From contig NZ_BMPI01000041.1 in assembly GCF_014647515.1 (NCBI RefSeq), positions 1 to 64,000 of the forward strand: a DNA stretch of 64,000 nucleotides, given 5' to 3'. The position numbers and the translations under genes were made by a program. Below, in pieces: positions 57,342 to 64,000 of the stretch (positions are counted from its first letter, which is position 1; each line of letters begins with the position of its first letter). The notes under the pieces were generated by a model, which saw only the letters and a program-made list of their open reading frames with translations, had not been told where the DNA came from and did no database searches. Source of the DNA: Dactylosporangium sucinum. Lineage in GTDB: Bacteria > Actinomycetota > Actinomycetes > Mycobacteriales > Micromonosporaceae.

Positions 57342-58139
57342 GTGAAGATTGCGAAGAGCGTCGTCATCGGCGCCATCGCCGTGGCCTCGTTGGCCTTCGT
57401 CGCCGCGTGCGGTGACGACAAGGGTGGTTCGAGCCCGTCGGCCGGTTCGTCGGCGACGGCGCCGTCGCCGACCAAGGCGCCGACCGGCACCGAGCTGCTC
57501 ACCGCGGCGATCAACAAGACGACCGGGGCGAGCTACAAGTTCAAGGGGACGATCTCCGGCGGCACCGTCGACGGCGCCACCGACCCCGCGGCCGGTGTGA
57601 GCGTCGGGAAGGTCGCCATCCAGGAGGAGGGTGTGTCGCTCTCCATCGAGTCGCAGCTCACCCCGACGGCCTACTACGCGAAGATCAGTGGGCTGCCGCT
57701 GCCCGGCTTCGACGGCAAGAAGTGGCTCAAGCTCGACCCGGCCAAGCTGACCGTGAAGGACGCGCTCGGCTTCGGCGACCCCAAGGACCCGGTCGAGCTC
57801 AAGTCGCTGCCGAGCAGTGTCGCCACCGCGGAGACCACCGACGGCAAGACGATCAAGGGCACGATGGACTTCAGCAAGAAGACCTGGGGCTCGGTCGACG
57901 ACGACGCCGTCAAGGCGCTCGGCGACAAGGCGAAGACCGTGCCGTTCGAGGCGACCGTCGACGACAAGGGCAACCTCGCGTCGCTGAAGGTCAGCGTGCC
58001 GGCCTACGGTGACACCAAGGCGGAGGAGATCGCGCTCACGTTCAGCGACTTCGGCGCGCCGGTCACGGTCACGACGCCGGCCGCGGCCGAGGTCATGGAG
58101 GCGCCCGCCTCGGTCTACCAGATGCTCAACCAGGCGTAG
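57342..58139 (+). CDS. lipoprotein, first of three tandem paralogues
   Basis: 265-residue secreted lipoprotein: signal VVIGAIAVASLAFVAACGDD with lipidated Cys23, a Ser/Pro/Thr linker, then a domain of about 200 residues. Shared landmarks with the next two genes: a FKGTISGGTVDGATDP strand early on, YYAKISGLPLPGFDGKKWLKLDPAK near the middle, KGTMDFSK, VPFEATVDDKGNLASLKVSVPAYG and a C-terminal MLNQA. The fold could be an LppX/LprG-like half barrel that binds lipid, but this is a guess. GTG 57342 has GGGAGGAAGAG upstream. Confidence 0.78.
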   Translation: MKIAKSVVIGAIAVASLAFVAACGDDKGGSSPSAGSSATAPSPTKAPTGTELLTAAINKTTGASYKFKGTISGGTVDGATDPAAGVSVGKVAIQEEGVSLSIESQLTPTAYYAKISGLPLPGFDGKKWLKLDPAKLTVKDALGFGDPKDPVELKSLPSSVATAETTDGKTIKGTMDFSKKTWGSVDDDAVKALGDKAKTVPFEATVDDKGNLASLKVSVPAYGDTKAEEIALTFSDFGAPVTVTTPAAAEVMEAPASVYQMLNQA

Positions 58140-58149
58140 GACCACCGCA

Positions 58150-58183
58150 CCCGGGGCCGGCCGTGAGCCTGGCGGGCCCCGGG
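58150..58183. terminator. GC hairpin after first lipoprotein gene
   Basis: CCCGGGGCC (58150-58158) pairs with GGCCCCGGG (58175-58183) over 9 bp with a 16-nt partly self-complementary loop, 10 nt after the stop. No U-tract. Confidence 0.55.
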
Positions 58184-58435
58184 GCTCCATCCGGGCCGGT
58201 CGTCCACGTGTGCGCGGGCCGAGGAAAAGCCGCTGTCCGCCGCGGGCGCGGTTGGCTCGGGGCCGCTACCGTCGAGCGGGTTGCCGTTGCCGAGGTGCGG
58301 TCCGCGGCGGCCGGTGGCGGGGCGACATTCCGCTCGCTTCGGTGGGTTGTGAGGAGGCGGGGAGACACGGGCTGACGGCTGGGGACCGACCGGGATTGGC
58401 GGCGTCGCGCGGGCGTCGATGCGAGGAGGGGATGT

Positions 58436-59221
58436 ATGCGTACCAGCAGGATCATGGCGGCCGTCGCGGTGGCGGCGATCGCGTTCACGAGCGGTTGCGG
58501 AGGCGGCGACGAGCCGAAGACCGGGGCCACGAGCGGCAAGGCACCGGCATCCGCGTCGCCCTCGCCGGCGGACGCGAAGAGCGTGCTGGACAAGGCGGTC
58601 AAGGGCCTCAACGCGTCGACGTATACGTATCGGATGGCGATCGCCGAGGGCACGTTCTCGGGTGCGATCGATCCGGCCGGCAAGCAGCAGGTCAAGGCCG
58701 AGGGCGCGGTCGGCGGGGTGAAGTTCACGATCGAGGGGATCGTGGTCGGCGCCGACTACTTCTACAAGAGCAGCGCGGCGGCGCCGGGCATCGACCCGAA
58801 GAAGTGGTACAAGCTGGATCGGTCGAAGGTCACCAAGCCGGAGATCGTCGGGCTGATCGAGGAGAAGGACCCGACCGGGAGCCAGACCTTCGTCGGGCGG
58901 GTGGGCAGCGCGAAGCTGGAGAGCCCGACGACGGTCACCGGCACGTTCGACCTGAGCGCCGGCGGTGACCTCGGGATTGACGACAGTGCGGTGCTGGCGG
59001 CGCTCGGCGAGAAGGCGAAGAACGCGCCGTTCACCGCGACGCTCGACGACCAGCAGCGGCTGACGGCGCTGAGGATCACGGTTCCGGCGTACGGGACGGT
59101 GGGGGAGCAGGCGATGACGGTCGAGTACGCCGGCCACGGCCAGCCCGTCGCGGTCGCCGCGCCGAAGGCCTCGGACGTCTTACCGGCCACGGCCGCCGTC
59201 TACGCCCTGCTGAACCGCTGA
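58436..59221 (+). CDS. lipoprotein, second paralogue
   Basis: 261 residues. Signal peptide with lipobox FTSGC (Cys21) and a short low-complexity linker. The domain matches its neighbours: YRMAIAEGTFSGAIDPAGKQQVKAEGAV, DPKKWYKLDRSKVTKPEIVGLIEEKDPTGSQTFV, TGTFDLSAGGDLGIDDSAV, APFTATLDDQQRLTALRITVPAYGTV and a C-terminal VYALLNR. ATG 58436 follows GAGGAGGGG. The 296-nt gap before it has its own likely promoter but no gene I can support. Function unknown. Confidence 0.78.
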   Translation: MRTSRIMAAVAVAAIAFTSGCGGGDEPKTGATSGKAPASASPSPADAKSVLDKAVKGLNASTYTYRMAIAEGTFSGAIDPAGKQQVKAEGAVGGVKFTIEGIVVGADYFYKSSAAAPGIDPKKWYKLDRSKVTKPEIVGLIEEKDPTGSQTFVGRVGSAKLESPTTVTGTFDLSAGGDLGIDDSAVLAALGEKAKNAPFTATLDDQQRLTALRITVPAYGTVGEQAMTVEYAGHGQPVAVAAPKASDVLPATAAVYALLNR

Positions 59222-59397
59222 CCCGGCCTCCCTGGCGCCCGCTCAAGGGAGCGCGGTGCTGGGAGGGTTGGTTGTTGGCGCGGAGAGTGCGCGGCTCGGA
59301 GCGGGTGCGCCGGCCCGCGAGTTGCCGGGGCGCTGCGGGCGGAGGGCGCCGGCCGCCCTGAGCGGACCGGGAAGAGCGGGGCGGGGCGGGCAGGCAC

Positions 59398-59403
59398 TAC
59401 GCT
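59398..59403 (+). promoter_or_regulatory. -10 hexamer TACGCT for third lipoprotein gene
   Basis: TACGCT ends 7 nt before ATG 59411 and no Shine-Dalgarno is present; a leaderless transcript is likely, unlike the two preceding paralogues. Confidence 0.5.
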
Positions 59404-59410
59404 GCGGCAG

Positions 59411-60139
59411 ATGAGGTCGGCATTCGTCGCGCTCGTTGCGCTGTTGGCGCTGGCTGGGTGTTCGTTCGGGGCCGACCCGGACAGGCCGAAGGCGTCCCCG
59501 GCCGCTTCGGCCTCGCCGACCGGGCTGGCGGCCGGCCTGTCGGCGTTCGGGATGGGCAGCTACCGGTTCAGCGTGACGGCCAACGAGGGGAAGTACCAGG
59601 GGGCGATCGACCCGGTCGCCGACCTGCTCGACGCCTCCGTGGCGGTGACGTCCGACGGGGCCAGCCTGAAGATCGACACGGTGTCGGTGGGCGGGGTGGC
59701 GTACACGCGGCTGACCGGGTTGCCGATGCCGGGTTTCGACGGGAACACCTGGTACAAGGTCGATCGGGCGCGCATGACCCGGCCCGGGGCGCTCGGGATC
59801 AGCGCGATCGAGGACCCGACCGGGGTGCAGGCGTTGGTCGCGGCCACGCACGACGTGCGGCGGGACGGGGACCGGTACAGCGGGACCGTCGACATGACCC
59901 GGGTCGCCGCCTGGGGGCCGGTCAACATCGCCCGGGTGCTGCAGCTCGGGGAGGCGGCGAAGGCGGTGCCGTTCGAGGCGACCCTCGACGGGCAGGGGCG
60001 GCTGGTCACGATGAAGGTCAACATTCCGGACAATACGGTGCAGGCCACGTACTCGGACTTCGGGGCGCGGGTCAGCGTGACGGCGCCGACGGGAGCGGAG
60101 CCGCTGCCGGACCACCTGTACGGCATGCTCGGGCTGTGA
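59411..60139 (+). CDS. lipoprotein, third paralogue
   Basis: 242 residues. Signal FVALVALLALAGCSF with Cys17. The shorter linker leads to the same domain: YRFSVTANEGKYQGAIDPVADLLDASVAV, YTRLTGLPMPGFDGNTWYKVDRARM, YSGTVDMTRVAAWGPVNIARVLQLGEAAKAVPFEATLDGQGRLVTMKVNIP and a C-terminal LYGMLGL. It has the GFDGxxW block in common with the first copy and the AIDP block in common with the second. Function unknown; surface anchored. Confidence 0.78.
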   Translation: MRSAFVALVALLALAGCSFGADPDRPKASPAASASPTGLAAGLSAFGMGSYRFSVTANEGKYQGAIDPVADLLDASVAVTSDGASLKIDTVSVGGVAYTRLTGLPMPGFDGNTWYKVDRARMTRPGALGISAIEDPTGVQALVAATHDVRRDGDRYSGTVDMTRVAAWGPVNIARVLQLGEAAKAVPFEATLDGQGRLVTMKVNIPDNTVQATYSDFGARVSVTAPTGAEPLPDHLYGMLGL

Positions 60140-60142
60140 CGA

Positions 60143-60211
60143 GCCTAGGCCCTGCCTGATGCCGTCCTGCCTGATCGCCGTCCTGCCTGATCGGCAGGAC
60201 AGGACCTAGGC
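60143..60211. repeat. composite inverted/direct repeat, possible terminator
   Basis: Outer arms GCCTAGG (60143-60149) and CCTAGGC (60205-60211) enclose three direct copies of CCTGCCTGAT(C)GCCGT-type sequence starting at 60151, 60166 and 60182. The last forms an 8-bp hairpin (60180-60187 with 60193-60200). It sits just after the third lipoprotein gene. Confidence 0.7.
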
Positions 60212-60243
60212 GAGACCGTGTCTCGCGTCGCACACTTGCGCGC

Positions 60244-61386
60244 ATGGAGCAGCACCTGTATGAGGCGGAGCATCAGGCCTTCCGGGAACTGTGCAAGGAG
60301 TTCCTGGCCCGCGAGGCGGTTCCGTTCAACGACGCGTGGGAGAAGGCGGGGATCGTCGACCGGGAGGTCTGGCGGAAGGCCGGGGCCGCCGGGCTGCTCG
60401 GGATGGACGTCGACGAGGCGTACGGGGGCGGCGGGCAGCGTGACTTCCGGTTCAACGCCGTGCTCGTCGAGGAGATCGTCGCGGCGGGCGCGTCCGGGCT
60501 CGGGTTCGGGCTGCACAACGACGTCGTCGCGCCGTACCTGACCGAGCTGGCGACCGACGAGCAGAAGAAGCGGTGGCTGCCCGGGTTCTGCTCCGGCGAC
60601 ATCGTCACCGCCATCGCGATGAGCGAGCCCGGGGCGGGCTCCGACCTGGCCGGGATCCGGACGACCGCCGTGCGGGACGGCGATTCCTGGGTGCTCAACG
60701 GGCAGAAGACGTTCATCACCAACGGCGAGATGGCCGACCTGGTGATCGTCGTGGCCAAGACCGACGCGGCGCGCGGGGCGCACGGCATCAGCCTGTTCGC
60801 GGTCGAGACCGGGACGCCCGGGTTCAGCCGGGGGCGGCGCCTGGAGAAGGTCGGGCTCAAGGCCAACGACACGGCGGAGCTGTTCTTCGACGACTGCCGG
60901 ATCCCGGCCGACCACCTCCTCGGCCAGGAGAACCAGGGCTTCTACCACCTCATGGCCAACCTGCCGCGCGAGCGGCTGGGCATCGCCGTCGCCGCGGTCG
61001 CGGCGGCCGAGCACATTCTCGGGATCACGCTGGAGTACGCGCGGACCCGGGAGGCGTTCGGCCGGCCGATCGGCCGGTTCCAGCACAACCGGTTCCTGCT
61101 GGCCGAGCTGGACACCGAGGTGACGATCGCGCGGACCTTCCTGAACGCCTGCATCCTCGAGCAGAACGCGGGGCGCCTGTCGGTCGTCGACGCGGCCAAG
61201 GCCAAGTGGTGGACGACGGAGCTGCAGAACAAGGTGGCCGACCGCTGCGTGCAGCTGCACGGCGGGTACGGGTTCATGCTGGAGTACCCGGTCGCCAAGG
61301 CCTGGCTGAACAGCCGCGTCCAGACGATCTACGGCGGCACGACGGAGATCATGAAGGAGATCATCGGCCGGGGTCTGGGCCTGTAG
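60244..61386 (+). CDS. acyl-CoA dehydrogenase
   Basis: 380-residue FAD enzyme oxidising an acyl-CoA (fatty acid or branched-chain catabolism). Signatures: AIAMSEPGAGSDLAGIRTTAVRDGDSWVLNGQKTFITNGEMADLVIVVAKT near residues 120-175, NLPRERLGIAVAAVAAAEHILGITLEYARTREAFGRPIGRFQHNRFLLAELDTEV near 238-290, and QLHGGYGFMLEYPVAKAWLNSRVQTIYGGTTEIMKEIIGRGL at the C-terminus. ATG 60244 has CACACT ending 7 nt upstream. Chain-length specificity cannot be read. Its 3' end overlaps dhaL, which runs the opposite way, by 26 nt. Confidence 0.93.
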   Translation: MEQHLYEAEHQAFRELCKEFLAREAVPFNDAWEKAGIVDREVWRKAGAAGLLGMDVDEAYGGGGQRDFRFNAVLVEEIVAAGASGLGFGLHNDVVAPYLTELATDEQKKRWLPGFCSGDIVTAIAMSEPGAGSDLAGIRTTAVRDGDSWVLNGQKTFITNGEMADLVIVVAKTDAARGAHGISLFAVETGTPGFSRGRRLEKVGLKANDTAELFFDDCRIPADHLLGQENQGFYHLMANLPRERLGIAVAAVAAAEHILGITLEYARTREAFGRPIGRFQHNRFLLAELDTEVTIARTFLNACILEQNAGRLSVVDAAKAKWWTTELQNKVADRCVQLHGGYGFMLEYPVAKAWLNSRVQTIYGGTTEIMKEIIGRGLGL

Positions 61387-61978
61387 CCGCGGTCGCGGCC
61401 GCAGCGTCGGCCAAGGCGGCGAAGACCAGCGACATCGAGGTGGCGCCCGGGTCCTGGTGGCCGACGCTGCGCTCGCCGAGGTACGACGCGCGGCCCTTGC
61501 GGGCCTGCAGCGGCACCGTGGCGCGCATGCCGTCCGCCGCCGCCCGGGCCGCCGCCGCGGCGTCGCCCGTCGCCTCGAACGCCTCAACGGCCGGCACCAG
61601 CGCGTCGACCAGCGTCTTGTCGCCGGGGACGGCCTTGCCGAGCTTCTGCACGGCATCCAGCCCCGCCCGCAGCGCCTCGGCGAGGGTGGCGTCCTGCTGC
61701 AGCGCCTTCCCGATCGCGCGGAAGGCCTGACCGTACAGCGGGCCGGAGGCCCCGCCGACCTTGGACACGAGCGTCGTCCCGGTCTTGACCAGCACCTCGC
61801 CGCCGGTCGCCAGGTCGGCGCCGGCGAGCGCCGCGACGACGGCGTCGAAGCCGCGGCGGAGGTTCACGCCGTGGTCGCCGTCGCCGATCGCGGCGTCGAG
61901 CTGGGTCAGCTCGTCGGCCCGCTCGCGCACGGCGGCCGCGATCCCCTCGACCCAGGCGCGGGCGAGATCCGCCTCCAT
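61361..61978 (-). CDS. dhaL: dihydroxyacetone kinase subunit DhaL (ADP-binding)
   Basis: 205-residue helical-barrel subunit that holds ADP/ATP and phosphorylates dihydroxyacetone bound to DhaK. The Mg-binding Asp cluster is at D28, D33 and D35 in LDAAIGDGDHGVNLRRGF. VSKVGGASGPLYGQAFRAIGKAL near 67-90, MRATVPLQARKGRASYLGERSVGHQDPGATSMSLVFAAL near 150-190 complete the family pattern. It starts 2 nt after the dhaK stop. Confidence 0.94.
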   Translation of the reverse strand: MEADLARAWVEGIAAAVRERADELTQLDAAIGDGDHGVNLRRGFDAVVAALAGADLATGGEVLVKTGTTLVSKVGGASGPLYGQAFRAIGKALQQDATLAEALRAGLDAVQKLGKAVPGDKTLVDALVPAVEAFEATGDAAAAARAAADGMRATVPLQARKGRASYLGERSVGHQDPGATSMSLVFAALADAAAATAATGPDPGR

Positions 61979-61980
61979 GC

Positions 61981-62979
61981 TCAGGCCCCCCAGCGCAGGC
62001 CGGGCGTGCGGACCGGCGCGTCCCACAGCCGCAGCAGCTCGTCGTCCACCCGGCAGACCGTCAGGGACAGGCCGGCCATGTCGAGGCTGGTCACGTAGTT
62101 GCCGACGAGGGAGCGCGCGACGCCCACCCCGGCCTCGTCCAGCAGGCGGGAGATCTCGCCGAACATGAGGTACAACTCGATGAGCGGGGTCGCCCCGAGC
62201 CCGTTGACCAGGACGATCGCGGGCTCGCCGGACGGGATCGGCTTGGCGGTCAGGATCGCCTCGACGACCAGCGCCGCGATCTCCTTCGCGGGGCGCAGCT
62301 GCTGCCGGCTGCGGCCGGGCTCGCCGTGGATGCCGACGCCGACCTCGATCTCGTCGGCGGGCAGGTCGAACCCGGGCTTGCCGGCGGCGGGCGTGGTGCA
62401 CGCGGTGAGCGCGACGGCGAACGACGCGGACCGCTCGTTCACGCGGCGGCCGACGGCGGCGACGTCCGCGAGCGGCGCGCCCTCCTCGGCGAGCGCGCCG
62501 GCGATCTTCTCGACCAGCAGCGTGGCGCCCGTGCCGCGCCGCCCGGCGGTCCACGTCGAGTCCTCGACCGCGACGTCGTCGTCGACGAGCACCGTCTCGA
62601 CCCGGATGCCCTCGTCGTCGGCGAGCTCGGCGGCCAGCTCGAAGTTCATGACGTCGCCGGTGTAGTTCTTCACGATGTGCACGACCCCGGCGCCGCCGTC
62701 GACGGCCTTCGTGGCGGCGATGATCTGGTCGGGGACCGGCGACGTGAACACCTCGCCCGGGCAGGCGGCGTCGAGCATGCCCGGCCCGACGAACCCGCCG
62801 TGCAGCGGCTCGTGCCCCGACCCGCCGCCCGAGACGAGGCCGACCTTGCCCGCCCGGGGCGCGTCGGCGCGCACCACGAACTGCTGGTCGAGGTCCACAC
62901 GAAGTTCCGGATGCGCGGCGGCCACCCCGGCGAGCGCCTCCCGCACGACGTCCGCGGGGTCGTTCAAGAACTTCTTCAT
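61981..62979 (-). CDS. dhaK: dihydroxyacetone kinase subunit DhaK (substrate-binding)
   Basis: 332-residue subunit that binds dihydroxyacetone covalently. GKVGLVSGGGSGHEPLHGGFVGPGMLDAACPG near residues 44-75 and VVHIVKNYTGDVMNFELAAEL near 99-119 are the substrate pocket. The hemiaminal His is His218 in VGIHGEPG, the same number as in E. coli DhaK. NGLGATPLIELYL and GNYVTSLDMAGLSLTV follow. ATG 62979 is preferred; ATG 62988 is possible. It is divergent from dhaM with 44 nt between starts, so the PTS-type dha genes are split into two transcripts. Confidence 0.95.
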   Translation of the reverse strand: MKKFLNDPADVVREALAGVAAAHPELRVDLDQQFVVRADAPRAGKVGLVSGGGSGHEPLHGGFVGPGMLDAACPGEVFTSPVPDQIIAATKAVDGGAGVVHIVKNYTGDVMNFELAAELADDEGIRVETVLVDDDVAVEDSTWTAGRRGTGATLLVEKIAGALAEEGAPLADVAAVGRRVNERSASFAVALTACTTPAAGKPGFDLPADEIEVGVGIHGEPGRSRQQLRPAKEIAALVVEAILTAKPIPSGEPAIVLVNGLGATPLIELYLMFGEISRLLDEAGVGVARSLVGNYVTSLDMAGLSLTVCRVDDELLRLWDAPVRTPGLRWGA

Positions 62980-63009
62980 GCCAGTCATTTTGGCGGTACG
63001 GCGGGCACA

Positions 63010-63015
63010 TAGCAT
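63010..63015 (+). promoter_or_regulatory. -10 hexamer TAGCAT for dhaM-HPr transcript
   Basis: TAGCAT ends 8 nt before ATG 63024; no ribosome-binding site lies between. Confidence 0.45.
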
Positions 63016-63023
63016 TGCCCGAC

Positions 63024-63416
63024 ATGGGGCAACCGGTGGGAATCGTGCTCGTATCGCACAGTGAGCGGCTGGCGCACGGGCTGCGCGACATGCTCGTCCA
63101 GGTGGCGGGCGAGCAGGTGCCGATCGAGGCGGCCGGCGGCACCGACGACGGCGCGCTGGGGACCAGCTACGACCGCATCCTGGTGGCGATCGACCGGGCC
63201 GACCGGGGCGCCGGCGTGCTCGTGCTCACCGACCTGGGCAGCGCCGTGCTCACCGCGCAGACCGTGCTCGAGGACCGGGTCGCCAACGACGCCGTGCTGG
63301 TCGACGCGCCGTTCGTCGAGGGAGCGGTCGCCGCGGCGGTCCTGGCCAGCACCGGGGCCGACCTGGAGGCCGTCACGCAGGCGGCCGTGGAGGCCCGCGA
63401 TGTCCGCAAGCTCTGA
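63024..63416 (+). CDS. dhaM: PTS-dependent dihydroxyacetone kinase phosphotransferase DhaM (EIIA domain)
   Basis: 130-residue EIIA-mannose-like domain that passes phosphate from HPr to the ADP bound on DhaL. GIVLVSHSERLAHGLRDMLVQV gives the active-site His12. GTDDGALGTSYDRILVAIDRADRGAGVLVLTDLGSAVLTAQTVLE is the family core. It carries only the EIIA part; the HPr and EI domains fused in E. coli DhaM are absent. The HPr is instead encoded by the overlapping next gene (17-nt overlap). Confidence 0.94.
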   Translation: MGQPVGIVLVSHSERLAHGLRDMLVQVAGEQVPIEAAGGTDDGALGTSYDRILVAIDRADRGAGVLVLTDLGSAVLTAQTVLEDRVANDAVLVDAPFVEGAVAAAVLASTGADLEAVTQAAVEARDVRKL

Positions 63417-63660
63417 GCTGCCGGTCGTCCTGCCCGTCGACCTGCACGCCCGCCCTGCCGCGGCACTTGTCCGGGTTGTCGCGGGATTCAGCAGTACCGT
63501 CGAAATCTCCCAAAATGGGAAACAGGCCAACGCCAGGAGCGTCCTCGCGGTGATCGGGCTGGGGGCGCGGGCGGGATCGACGGTCGTCGTGCGCGCGACC
63601 GGAGACGACGCCGAAGCGGCGCTCAACGCCGTGGCATCGACGCTGGAGAACACCGAGTAA
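63400..63660 (+). CDS. HPr family phosphocarrier protein
   Basis: 86-residue PTS phosphocarrier. The active-site His16 is in VDLHARPAAALV; the regulatory-site region has Ser47 in ANARSVLAVIGLGARAGSTV, where HPr kinase would act in Firmicutes. The rest follows the HPr fold (TVEISQNGKQANARS; VVVRATGDDAEAALNAVASTLE). ATG 63400 lies inside dhaM, so translation is coupled. It probably acts as the dedicated phosphate donor to DhaM. Confidence 0.93.
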   Translation: MSASSELPVVLPVDLHARPAAALVRVVAGFSSTVEISQNGKQANARSVLAVIGLGARAGSTVVVRATGDDAEAALNAVASTLENTE

Positions 63661-63692
63661 GGAGTGGTGCGGGTCGCGGTGCGTACGCGACG

Positions 63693-64000
63693 ATGTCGTG
63701 CGTGACCGCTCTCGCTGCTCCGCCCGCCACCGACGTCCCTCGCCTGCAACGCCGCACGCTCGGCCTGCTGGTCTCGATGCAGGTCGTCGGCGGCCTCGGC
63801 GTGGCCAGCGGGGTCTCCGTCGGCGCGCTGCTGGCCGCGTCGATGGCCGGTCCGACGGCCGCGGGCCTGGCCGGCAGCTCGGCCGTGATCGGCGCCGCGT
63901 TGATCGCGATCCCGGCCACTCGGCTCATGCGGACCGGCGGGCGGCGGCCCGGGCTGGCGTTCGCGTACGCGGCCGGGGCGCTCGGCGCACTGCTCGTCGC
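63693..64000 (+). CDS. MFS transporter, 5' part only
   Basis: About 102 codons visible, running off the window. After a short polar start (ALAAPPATDVPRLQRR) come hydrophobic helices: LGLLVSMQVVGGLGVASGVSVGALLAASMAG, GLAGSSAVIGAALIAIPATRLMRTGGRRPGLAFAYAAGALGALLVA. The loop TRLMRTGGRRPG after helix two is the MFS motif A position. ATG 63693 and GTG 63702 are both in frame. Substrate unknown. It lies 32 nt after the HPr stop, in the same direction as dhaM-HPr. Confidence 0.7.
   Translation, partial: MSCVTALAAPPATDVPRLQRRTLGLLVSMQVVGGLGVASGVSVGALLAASMAGPTAAGLAGSSAVIGAALIAIPATRLMRTGGRRPGLAFAYAAGALGALLV

Noticed and set aside
60231..60236. CACACT as the -10 of the acyl-CoA dehydrogenase gene
   Set aside because: It has the right 7-nt spacing but lacks the leading T of TANNNT; not listed as a promoter feature.
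1..64000. tRNA, rRNA or tmRNA genes
   Set aside because: I looked for T-loop (GGTTCGA-type) and acceptor-stem patterns; the hits (e.g. near 2930 and 27826) lie inside infB and ftsK in frame and do not fold as tRNAs.

Overview
This window is from a high-GC actinobacterium, almost certainly the family Micromonosporaceae; the genus cannot be fixed from sequence alone. Support comes from the very high G+C, many GTG starts, F420-type (LLM) and ThyX chemistry, and the gene order rimP-nusA-ylxR-infB-DUF503-rbfA-DHH-truB-ribF-rpsO-pnp-M16-dapB-thyX-dapA-rnj-ftsK-rimO-pgsA-cinA-clgR-pspA. That order is the conserved actinobacterial translation / RNA-processing / cell-wall-precursor backbone. I saw no tRNA, rRNA, CRISPR array, prophage or insertion sequence.

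Layout. 0-8.6 kb: a ferritin-like lipoprotein (minus strand), then rimP, nusA, ylxR, infB (ending in a textbook terminator), a hypothetical gene, DUF503, rbfA and a DHH phosphoesterase (transcription termination, translation initiation and ribosome maturation). 8.6-12.2 kb: two small membrane proteins, a 13-bp repeat array, an island of tiny overlapping ORFs closed by a strong hairpin, a MATE exporter and a DUF3626 gene. 12.2-19.8 kb: truB, a HAD phosphatase, ribF, rpsO, pnp, an M16 protease and dapB. 19.9-23.9 kb: a GNAT enzyme, a GT87 mannosyltransferase-like protein, a YcaQ-type DNA glycosylase and a DUF2752 protein. 23.9-30.4 kb: thyX, dapA, rnj, DUF2784 and ftsK. 30.7-35.3 kb: an AEC permease, a SufR-like regulator, DUF3291, then rimO-pgsA-cinA joined by ATGA overlaps.

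35.4-40.7 kb is the most interesting block. It is a clgR / pspA / pspM envelope-stress locus resembling the mycobacterial clgR-pspA-Rv2743c cluster, but two extra genes sit between clgR and pspA: a membrane-anchored solute-binding/VWA fusion and a membrane-anchored coiled-coil protein. 40.7-48.3 kb is accessory: a Tat lipoprotein, nei2, a small membrane protein, an MFS pump, a GH5-like protein that appears to lack its C-terminal catalytic strand, an SAM methyltransferase, and a divergent DUF62 / F420-oxidoreductase pair whose leaderless promoters overlap.

48.5-57.2 kb: a giant Lhr helicase, a small hypothetical gene, a LeuE-type exporter, and a PNPOx-GNAT fusion divergent from a MocR/PdxR regulator. 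57.3-60.1 kb: three tandem paralogous lipoproteins. 60.2-64 kb: an acyl-CoA dehydrogenase, a PTS-type dihydroxyacetone kinase (dhaK-dhaL divergent from dhaM) with its own HPr, and the start of an MFS transporter.

Many genes are preceded 6-9 nt upstream by a TANNNT -10 hexamer and lack a Shine-Dalgarno sequence. This indicates widespread leaderless transcription and was used to choose several start codons. All functional calls are from reading the sequence; no database search was run.
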